This document shows, piece by piece, positions 1-5,689 of a stretch of 8,488 nt of DNA (its first letter is position 1; every line of letters starts with the position of its first letter). Origin of the DNA: Candidatus Dojkabacteria bacterium (lineage in GTDB: Bacteria > Patescibacteriota > Dojkabacteria > GCA-002793355); contig JALVLD010000139.1 in the NCBI GenBank assembly GCA_027033525.1, positions 1 to 8,488 on the forward strand. The letters run 5' to 3'. The notes beneath the pieces were generated by a model. The model made no database searches, was not told where the DNA came from, and saw nothing but the letters and a program-made list of their open reading frames with translations. The translations under genes were made by a program, and so were the position numbers.

Positions 1-1
1 A

Positions 2-1375
2 ATGCAAGAGTTGGCTTATTTAGTAATCGCTAGAGGATTACAGCGTTCGGAAAAATTGCGAATACAAAGAGCAAACTTAATAGGAGTTTATTTTAAGCAA
101 AATGTTGAAAGGATGTATCCCAATGGTAAGCTGGCAAGCCATGTGATAGGATTTGTCGGTCGTAATATCCGCGGTGATTCGGTCGGTTTATATGGAGTGG
201 AAGGTTTTTTTTGGGGAGACTTAAAGGGGAAAGCTGGTGTAACTAAACGTGAAAAAAGTATTAGTGGACAAACTATTGCAGGAGGTCAATATAAATTAGC
301 TGTTTTGCGGGAAGGTAAGAATATAATGCTTAGTATTCGCAGTGGTTTGCAAGCTAAGGTGGAGCAGGTTTTAGCACAGCAAGTTAAAAAGTTTAAGGCA
401 AAAAGTGGAAGTGTCATTGTTATGGTGCCTCAAACAGGTGAAATCTTGGCTATGGCTAACTATCCTTCCTATGATCCTAATAAATATTGGGAATACAAAG
501 ATTTTAGAGTGTTTAAAAATCTGGCGGTTTCCAGTGTGTACGAGTATGGATCAGTTCAAAAACCACTTACTCTTGCTATGGCTTTGCAAGAGAAAAAAAT
601 TAATAAAGATTTTAAGTGCAATGATACGGGTTCACTAAAGGTCTTAGATAAGGTTGTTTATAACTGGGCATATGCTAGGTATGGGTGGATTGATTTATTA
701 GGGATTTTAGAGCATTCAGATAATGTGTGTGCTGCGAAAATAGGTTTAAAGTTAGGTGCCAAGTCTATGTATGAATACTTTAGGAAATTAGGGGTTGGGC
801 ATATGTTAAATATTGGGTTGCAGGATGAAGAAACGGGATACCTCAAAGATTATAAGTTATGGAATAAAGCAGATATTGCAGTAGCTTCCTTTGGGCAAAT
901 GGTTTCTGCAACACCACTCCAAGTATTAAGTGCTTTATCTACAATTGCTAACCATGGCGTGCGCATGCAGCCTTTTATTGTAAAAAAAGTATTTAATTCT
1001 GAAGAGGAAATAAAATTTAAACCATATGCTGCAGCTTCAGTTTTTTCTAGAGATATTGCAGATCACATAGCTTATTTGATGTATAAAGCCACTATGCGCC
1101 AGTCTATTTGGGCAAGATACCGAGGAGTGTATGAAATCGCAGGTAAGACAGGAACTGCACAAATTCCTAAAAAGGATGGTATTGGTTATGAGGAGGACAA
1201 GGTTAACACAACCTTCGTGGGGTTTGTTCCATATAGAGAACCTGTAATTATTATGTTAGTACGTTTAGAGGAACCTAAAAAATATCAATTGGCTTCACAA
1301 ACTGCAGTCCCTGCGTGGCAGGCAATTTTTGAGGCAATCAAAGACGAATTAGGAGTCCCGCGCTCTTCTAATTAA
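2..1375 (+). CDS. ftsI: Class B penicillin-binding protein (peptidoglycan D,D-transpeptidase), 5' truncated by window edge
   Basis: This enzyme crosslinks peptidoglycan outside the cytoplasmic membrane, normally paired with a SEDS glycosyltransferase. Visible residues 1-100 are the end of the dimerisation domain, including a YPNG..ASHVIGFVG block. Residues 135-445 form the transpeptidase domain. All three active-site motifs are present: SxxK as S184-V-Q-K187, SxN as S239-D-N241, and KTGT at 382-385. The ANYPSYDPN segment and SFGQ..SATPLQ (296-306) are typical of the FtsI/SpoVD group. The block before the serine reads YEYGS where relatives have YEPGS. At 457 residues it lacks the cytoplasmic tail, the membrane anchor and the start of the dimerisation domain. 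The ATG at position 2 is therefore probably an internal Met, and the gene begins outside the window. Its stop lies inside the 3' end of eno. The family is certain, but FtsI versus another class B PBP is less so. Confidence 0.9.
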   Translation: MQELAYLVIARGLQRSEKLRIQRANLIGVYFKQNVERMYPNGKLASHVIGFVGRNIRGDSVGLYGVEGFFWGDLKGKAGVTKREKSISGQTIAGGQYKLAVLREGKNIMLSIRSGLQAKVEQVLAQQVKKFKAKSGSVIVMVPQTGEILAMANYPSYDPNKYWEYKDFRVFKNLAVSSVYEYGSVQKPLTLAMALQEKKINKDFKCNDTGSLKVLDKVVYNWAYARYGWIDLLGILEHSDNVCAAKIGLKLGAKSMYEYFRKLGVGHMLNIGLQDEETGYLKDYKLWNKADIAVASFGQMVSATPLQVLSALSTIANHGVRMQPFIVKKVFNSEEEIKFKPYAAASVFSRDIADHIAYLMYKATMRQSIWARYRGVYEIAGKTGTAQIPKKDGIGYEEDKVNTTFVGFVPYREPVIIMLVRLEEPKKYQLASQTAVPAWQAIFEAIKDELGVPRSSN

Positions 1376-2591
1376 TTCCATACAAATGGTGTATCCTTAA
1401 AAGTTCATTATATTTATTAACACGTTCACCGCGATTTGGTGCTCCGCTTTTTATAAATGAAACAGCAGAACCAGTAGCAATATGAGCTATTGTAGGATCA
1501 TTAGTTTCCCCTGATCTGTGAGATGCAATGCAAGTTATACCATTTTGCTGAGCCATTTTAATGACTTCAAATGTTTCCGTTAGTGTTCCAACCTGGTTGG
1601 GTTTTATAATAACAGCACTAATTGCGTTATCTTTAATAGCTTTGGTCATGAGTTTGGGATTGGTTGAGATTAGATCATCTCCCACTGAAAGAATATTTTT
1701 TCTCATAAGTGTAGTGGTAAGGTTTGGCCAGTTGGCCCAGTCATTTTCTGCAACTCCATCTTCTATGCTAAGGATAGGATATTTATCCGCGAGCTCTTTG
1801 TAAAATTGTATTAGATTCTTGGCTGAAATTTCGTTTGTACCGGTAAGGTGTTTTAGATGATATTTATTGTTTTTGTAGTAGATAGAAACTGCTACGTCTA
1901 ATGCAATATGAATTTGTTCTTGCGGTTTGTAGCCTGCCCGCTTGATTGCTAACATTAACAAATCTAAAGCTTGTTTATCATTTTTTAGCTTAGGGGCAAA
2001 GCCTCCTTCGTCACCAACTCCTGTATTAAGTTTTTTTTCTTTCAATAGTTTTTTTAGTTGCATAAAGATTTCCACGCCTGCCTCTAATTGTTTTGGATAG
2101 AATTCTATACCGGTTGGAACAATCATGAATTCTTGTATTTGAATATTGTTGTTTGCGTGAGCTCCACCGTTTATTACATTAAACATTGGTGTAGGAAGAT
2201 AAGCTTTTGTGTTAGTTAACACCTCTATGGTTTTAAAGAGAGGTGTTCCCGAAAAAAAGGAAGTTAATTTGAGATGCAATAATGACAAAACCAGACGAAT
2301 ATTCCCCCAAGGGCTAAGTTCTTTAATAATGTTATCAAATTGGTCTTGAGGGATTTTACCAAGTTTTGACTTTAGCATGGGCAATAGATAATCGTTAAGT
2401 TCAAAAACTGCCTTATACACAGATAGACCATTAAATTTTGTATTTTTGTCAATTAAATATTTGATTTCGTGAGTGCTTTTAGATGCACCTTGAGGTACAG
2501 AAGCCGTTATAAGTGTGTTATCGAATAAAGCTGCGACCTCCAAGGTTGGGACCCCCCGCGAGTTTATAATCTGATAAGCCTTAAGTTCCAT
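1368..2591 (-). CDS. eno: Enolase (phosphopyruvate hydratase)
   Basis: Enolase interconverts 2-phosphoglycerate and phosphoenolpyruvate in glycolysis, using Mg2+ in the cytoplasm. The catalytic set is complete by comparison with yeast and E. coli enolase: loop serine S37, H145, E154, E195 in GVGDEGG, metal ligands D232, E277 (SIEDG) and D305 (GDDL), catalytic K330, H358-R359-S360 (SHRSGET) and K381. The N-terminal domain is much less conserved. SRGNPT reads SRGVPT, the mobile loop SGASTG reads QGASKS, and the usual LGANAI segment reads WGNIRL (95-100). The protein has 407 residues against about 430 in relatives and ends shortly after the LLRI helix, without the usual YxGR tail. The start at 2591 fits the normal N-terminus. 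No Shine-Dalgarno sequence precedes it. The 3' end overlaps the PBP gene by 8 bases. Confidence 0.97.
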   Translation of the reverse strand: MELKAYQIINSRGVPTLEVAALFDNTLITASVPQGASKSTHEIKYLIDKNTKFNGLSVYKAVFELNDYLLPMLKSKLGKIPQDQFDNIIKELSPWGNIRLVLSLLHLKLTSFFSGTPLFKTIEVLTNTKAYLPTPMFNVINGGAHANNNIQIQEFMIVPTGIEFYPKQLEAGVEIFMQLKKLLKEKKLNTGVGDEGGFAPKLKNDKQALDLLMLAIKRAGYKPQEQIHIALDVAVSIYYKNNKYHLKHLTGTNEISAKNLIQFYKELADKYPILSIEDGVAENDWANWPNLTTTLMRKNILSVGDDLISTNPKLMTKAIKDNAISAVIIKPNQVGTLTETFEVIKMAQQNGITCIASHRSGETNDPTIAHIATGSAVSFIKSGAPNRGERVNKYNELLRIHHLYGIN

Positions 2592-2615
2592 ATCTATAGT
2601 GTAGCTTAAAAATAA

Positions 2616-2623
2616 AGTATAAT
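2616..2623. promoter_or_regulatory. Overlapping divergent -10 elements between eno and the LytR_C gene
   Basis: In the 57-bp spacer between two divergent starts, the top strand carries TATAAT at 2618-2623 and the bottom strand carries TATACT over 2616-2621. The two share the TATA core. Each would start transcription roughly 18 nt upstream of its own ATG. Neither has a convincing -35 hexamer at the expected distance, so strength is uncertain. A second bottom-strand candidate, TACACT over 2598-2603, would give a leaderless eno mRNA. Confidence 0.5.
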
Positions 2624-2648
2624 AAAGGGTTGGGGATTAAAGTATTTT

Positions 2649-3695
2649 ATGAGATATTCTCACAGAAAAAAATTAAGGGCTTTTAAAAAAAGGCTTGGAC
2701 GATTTGTTATCGTATTCATTTTATTTTTACTTATAGTAGTTTTATTGCGTTTAGCTTTTTCTAAAAGAGCTTTTATTGTAAAGCCAGTTATAAACTTTAT
2801 TAATACGCATAGGTATTTACATAGAGCTGAGCTTATTAAATGTAATTTACTGCGTAAAGTGTATGATAATTCGCCGCATTTGGCTGGTTATGTCTTACAA
2901 CTTACAAAGCAAGACCGACTTGAGATGGTGTGGTTGTTAAATGTTGCAAGAAGTTCAAAATTTTTGCCAGAGTTTACTAAGTATAAAGCTAATAATATTT
3001 TGTATTGGAAGGGCAGTGATTGGATCTCTTTGTACAATACTGATACTCCGGTTGCACAAATTATTACTCTACCTCATTATGCAAAGCATGAAAAAATAAA
3101 ACCTTTAAAATTTATAGTTCGACAATTGGTTTATACGACAGGGGTCATTCCAAATTTTATTGTAATTGTAGACAAAAATTTTAAGCTCTTGGCTAGCTCT
3201 GTAAATATTAAAAGCGCACAGGATATTGTAAATATTATTCGGAGTCACAAAGCTATTCATATTAAGCCAGTACTAGACAATTTGTACGTATTGGAGGATG
3301 GGACAGAGGTATATTATACTAATTACCGCTCGTTTGCTTTGCAATATAGTAATTTTAATAAATTGGATTTTTTGGCTGATGAGCATGCTTTTGTAGAAGT
3401 GTATAATGCGACGAATTTGAATGGTTATGGAGGTTTTTGCTCGCATATATTGCGGCAATACGGGATTGATGTGTCAAGACTTGGCACAATAGAACATCCA
3501 GCTGTTTTGGCAGGCGTTCAAAGTTGTAATGCTCTAGTCTATGTGCCTAGGGTCGCAGGCTATAAAACTTTACAATTTATTAGGTACTTATTCGACATCC
3601 CGAACGCATGTGTAAAGCAAGGAAGACCACCTTTTTTGTTAACAACAGGGGATATTGTTATAATACTTAATAAAACTGGTTTTTTTAATGAATAA
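2649..3695 (+). CDS. Membrane-anchored LCP-like protein with LytR C-terminal domain
   Basis: The protein has a Lys/Arg-rich cytoplasmic start (1-18), one membrane helix (about 19-37) and an extracytoplasmic remainder. Residues 247-341 match the LytR_C pattern: a VEVYNATNLNG strand-turn, a helix with GFCSHILRQYG, then VYVP and a final GDIVIILNKTGF strand. Residues 120-190 look like a degraded LytR-CpsA-Psr core. DWISLYNTDTPVAQIITLP followed by PLKFIVRQL..TTGVIPNFIVIVD has the LCP order of strands and helix. The IPRD block that carries the catalytic Arg and Asp reads LPHY (141-144). LCP enzymes move glycopolymers onto peptidoglycan, and this protein probably cannot do that chemistry. A structural or binding role at the cell wall is inferred. 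It is the first gene of a rightward cluster, and its ATG has only a weak GGGGA upstream. Confidence 0.75.
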   Translation: MRYSHRKKLRAFKKRLGRFVIVFILFLLIVVLLRLAFSKRAFIVKPVINFINTHRYLHRAELIKCNLLRKVYDNSPHLAGYVLQLTKQDRLEMVWLLNVARSSKFLPEFTKYKANNILYWKGSDWISLYNTDTPVAQIITLPHYAKHEKIKPLKFIVRQLVYTTGVIPNFIVIVDKNFKLLASSVNIKSAQDIVNIIRSHKAIHIKPVLDNLYVLEDGTEVYYTNYRSFALQYSNFNKLDFLADEHAFVEVYNATNLNGYGGFCSHILRQYGIDVSRLGTIEHPAVLAGVQSCNALVYVPRVAGYKTLQFIRYLFDIPNACVKQGRPPFLLTTGDIVIILNKTGFFNE

Positions 3696-3698
3696 ACT

Positions 3699-3703
3699 AG
3701 GAG
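3699..3703 (+). promoter_or_regulatory. Ribosome binding site fixing the GTG start of yebC
   Basis: AGGAG lies 8 nt before the GTG at 3712. This supports GTG as the start, and it gives the invariant MAGHS N-terminus of the family. Confidence 0.8.
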
Positions 3704-3711
3704 TATTTTAA

Positions 3712-4431
3712 GTGGCAGGGCATTCCCATTGGGCAAATATTAAGCGGAAAAAGGAGAAGGAAGACAAAAAGCGTGCTGTTCAGTTTACGCGTGCTGCTAA
3801 GCAGATATTAAGTGCTATTAGAGAAGGCGGACCTAACCCAGAAATAAATAGTGCTTTACGGGCTGCAATTGAGTTTGCCCTGTCTGTTCATATGCCAAAG
3901 GATAATATTGATAGGTTAATTAAAAAGGCAAAGGGCGAATTAGATTCTGGCCAGATGTATAGTGGTATTTACGAAGCTTATGGCCCGGGGAAAGTCCCTA
4001 TGTTAATTGAAATTTTGACCGATAATTTGAATCGAACAGTTAATGATTTACGTAGCATTTTGGCCGAAGCAGGGGGGGCGCTAGCAGACAAAGGCGCTGT
4101 TATGTGGCAATTTAAAGAATATGGAGCAATTAAATTTAAGCCGGAAAGAAATGAGCAACAGATTAATCTCGATGAGTGTATTCTTGAGATATTAGAGTTG
4201 GGAGATATTTATGATGTAGTTTACGGTGAACTATGTACTGTTTTGCTAGACAAGAAAAATGTGGCCTCGATTGCTGCTAAGATAGAAAAGTTAGGGTATA
4301 AGATTTTGTTTGCTGGACGAGTTTTTTGGAAGGAAGACGGCAAGAAGGTAGAAAATGAACAGTTAGAATCAGTAAGCAAATTGTTAGAGACTTTAGAAGA
4401 GTTAAGAGAAGTACAAAATATTTGGTGGTAA
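3712..4431 (+). CDS. yebC: YebC/PmpR family protein
   Basis: This family was long annotated as a DNA-binding transcriptional regulator. More recent work on YebC and mitochondrial TACO1 points to a translation role, easing ribosome stalling at proline-rich stretches. The hallmark N-terminus MAGHSHWANIKRKK is present, with His for the usual Lys at position 6. It is followed by FTRAAKQI, LRAAIEFAL..MPKDNIDRLI (49-70), YEAYGPG (87-93), the DNLNRTVNDLR block (104-114) and GAVMWQF (128-134). The C-terminal part ends in LREVQNIWW, matching the usual VQNVYTN ending. The 239 residues are close to the usual 240-250, so the protein appears full length. It starts 16 nt after the LytR_C gene and ends 4 nt before ruvC, so all three are probably cotranscribed. 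Linkage of yebC to ruvC is common in bacteria. Confidence 0.96.
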   Translation: MAGHSHWANIKRKKEKEDKKRAVQFTRAAKQILSAIREGGPNPEINSALRAAIEFALSVHMPKDNIDRLIKKAKGELDSGQMYSGIYEAYGPGKVPMLIEILTDNLNRTVNDLRSILAEAGGALADKGAVMWQFKEYGAIKFKPERNEQQINLDECILEILELGDIYDVVYGELCTVLLDKKNVASIAAKIEKLGYKILFAGRVFWKEDGKKVENEQLESVSKLLETLEELREVQNIWW

Positions 4432-4435
4432 AAGC

Positions 4436-4936
4436 ATGTTTCGTGTTAAAGGAGCGAATTTCAGATTTATTGCAGTAGATCCCGGCTATGATAGGTGTGG
4501 ATATATGCTTGGAAGTGTTGTAAGTTCAGCTTTTGATGTGCTTGATTATGGATATATAACTACTAATGCTAGCCAGCCGATTCCAATACGACTTTTAGAG
4601 CTAGGAAGGGATTTTAAAACTTTACTTGTCAATTTTAAGCCTAATTATTTGTTTATTGAAAAGGTTTTTTTTACTGTTAATAAGAAAACTGGTTTAAATA
4701 TAGCAAAAGTTATTGGTGTTTTAGAGTTCTTAGCGGCAAATCGAAAAATAAAAATTTTGGAGCTGAGTCCTAATAGTATTAAAAAGACTGTTACGGGGCA
4801 AGGGCGAGCCTCTAAGCACCAGGTAGAGTATATGGTGCGACAGTTGTTTAAAGAGGAATTTAATTTTTCAGTTGATGATGTTGCTGACGCTTTTGCAGTA
4901 GGTTATGCTGGCATGGTTGAATTACTAAGAACTTAA
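4436..4936 (+). CDS. ruvC: Holliday junction resolvase RuvC
   Basis: RuvC is a dimeric Mg2+-dependent endonuclease that cuts four-way junctions made during recombination and fork repair, normally with the RuvAB branch-migration motor. All four catalytic acids are visible: D15 (AVDPG), E75 (FIEKVFF), and D148 and D151 in DVADAFAVG. The segment SPNSIKKTVTGQGRASKHQVEYMV (111-134) is the conserved basic DNA-binding region. The 166 residues are a normal length. The N-terminus runs about eight residues longer than the usual short start before the first strand, but no other in-frame start fits. A GGTGG sequence 7 nt upstream, inside the end of yebC, may serve as the ribosome binding site, suggesting translational coupling. 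ruvA and ruvB, often adjacent, are absent from the window. Confidence 0.96.
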   Translation: MFRVKGANFRFIAVDPGYDRCGYMLGSVVSSAFDVLDYGYITTNASQPIPIRLLELGRDFKTLLVNFKPNYLFIEKVFFTVNKKTGLNIAKVIGVLEFLAANRKIKILELSPNSIKKTVTGQGRASKHQVEYMVRQLFKEEFNFSVDDVADAFAVGYAGMVELLRT

Positions 4937-4977
4937 TGTAATAATATCTTAAGTAGATAAATTATCAGGTTTTAACT

Positions 4978-5334
4978 ATGGCAAAGAAAAGTAATTTTCT
5001 TAAAGGACTATTATTGGGTTCTTTTATTGGTAGTGCATTTGGAGTATTATTTGCCCCTAAATCTGGCAAAGAGATGCGCAAAGAGCTTGCCACAAAATAT
5101 AAAGAGGCTGAAAAGTTAGTGCAACAGAAAGTCAAAGAGCTTGAGCCTTTAACAAAAGAGGCATACAAGAAAATAGTTAATGAAGTGACTGAGGCTCTTA
5201 ATAGAGTGAAAAGGTGGGATAAAAAAGAACTTGCAGAAATAAAGACAAGACTACTTAAGCTTTGGAAAAAGCCAGTTAAGAAGGGAAAAACTACTAAGCG
5301 TAAAGTAGTAGCGCGTAAAAGAGTAAGTAGATAG
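4978..5334 (+). CDS. YtxH-like small membrane-associated protein
   Basis: Residues 8-30 (LKGLLLGSFIGSAFGVLFAPKSG) are a glycine-zipper hydrophobic helix followed by the APKSGKE motif typical of the YtxH family. Residues 31-95 are highly charged and probably helical, possibly coiled coil. The last 25 residues are almost all Lys, Arg, Thr and Val and could bind nucleic acid or acidic surface polymers. Family members are often called general stress proteins from Bacillus YtxH, but no biochemical activity is established, so no specific function is assigned here. The gene starts 41 nt after ruvC behind a weak AGG, and may belong to the same transcript or have its own start. The tRNA-Gln promoter follows directly after its stop. 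Confidence 0.8.
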   Translation: MAKKSNFLKGLLLGSFIGSAFGVLFAPKSGKEMRKELATKYKEAEKLVQQKVKELEPLTKEAYKKIVNEVTEALNRVKRWDKKELAEIKTRLLKLWKKPVKKGKTTKRKVVARKRVSR

Positions 5335-5362
5335 ACTGCTAAGCCAAAATTTCAGGATTTTT

Positions 5363-5371
5363 TGCTATAAT
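5363..5371 (+). promoter_or_regulatory. Extended -10 promoter of tRNA-Gln
   Basis: A perfect TATAAT at 5366-5371 is preceded by TGC, making an extended -10 (TGnTATAAT). No good -35 is present at 17 nt, as is common for extended -10 promoters. Predicted initiation is near 5378, about 8 nt before the mature tRNA. Confidence 0.7.
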
Positions 5372-5385
5372 ACTGTTGTTGCTGT

Positions 5386-5456
5386 TGCGGGGTCGTCTAA
5401 CGGTAGGACAGCGGCCTTTGGAGCCGTAAGTCCTGGTTCGAATCCAGGCCCCGCAA
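5386..5456 (+). tRNA. trnQ: tRNA-Gln (anticodon TTG)
   Basis: A complete 71-nt cloverleaf can be folded by eye. The acceptor TGCGGGG pairs with CCCCGCA (5449-5455), with A as discriminator. The D arm is GTCT/GGAC. The anticodon stem GCGGC/GCCGT encloses the loop CTTTGGA with anticodon TTG at 5418-5420. The T arm CCTGG/CCAGG encloses TTCGAAT. The U1-A72 end is typical of glutamine tRNAs. It reads CAA codons, and CAG by wobble. CCA is not encoded, so a CCA-adding enzyme is needed. It stands alone, without neighbouring tRNAs. Confidence 0.97.
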
Positions 5457-5523
5457 GTTTGGTAGCTTTGCATTTACCCAAAAATGTAATTTAGTGTCTG
5501 TCTTAGAAAAGATAAAGAAAGTC

Positions 5524-5554
5524 AGAGGTTAAGGTGTTAAGATTAACAGGCTCT
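5524..5554 (+). other. Possible stem-loop and short repeats in the tRNA-downstream gap
   Basis: The 233-bp stretch from 5457 to 5689 has no credible ORF. Within it AGAGGTTAA (5524-5532) can pair with TTAAC (5543-5547) and CTCT (5551-5554) across a 3-nt bulge, with a 10-nt loop. GTTAAG occurs twice (5528 and 5536), TAGTGA is a tandem pair (5555-5566), and CTCTTA recurs 20 bp apart (5551 and 5571). No U tract follows, so it is not a typical terminator. It could be part of an untranslated leader, a small RNA or chance in AT-rich DNA. Confidence 0.25.
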
Positions 5555-5653
5555 TAGTGATAGTGATTTACTCTTAAAGTATTTGTTGTAGAGTCTCTAG
5601 GTATCGTAGACTTGATTGTTTACTGTTTTCCGTGGTATATTGTTGTAATAAGA

Positions 5654-5683
5654 TTGACATAACTATATATAAGTTAATAAATT
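5654..5683 (+). promoter_or_regulatory. Candidate promoter of the Wzy-like gene
   Basis: A perfect TTGACA (5654-5659) stands 18 bp before TAAATT (5678-5683). This pair would start transcription at or next to the ATG at 5690, giving a leaderless mRNA. TATAAG (5668-5673) is an alternative -10, with TTGTAA at 5643-5648 as a weak -35 spaced 19 bp away. The perfect -35 makes some promoter here likely, but which -10 is used cannot be settled by eye. Confidence 0.5.
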
Positions 5684-5689
5684 TGAGGC

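Noticed and set aside
5342..5366. Imperfect hairpin (AGC..AAAAT / ATTTT..GCT) after the YtxH-like gene as a terminator
   Set aside because: The stem is mostly A-T with a mismatch and bulge, no U tract follows, and it runs into the tRNA -10 element.
5470..5486. CATTT/AAATG hairpin just after tRNA-Gln as a terminator
   Set aside because: It has a five-pair weak stem with no U tract behind it.
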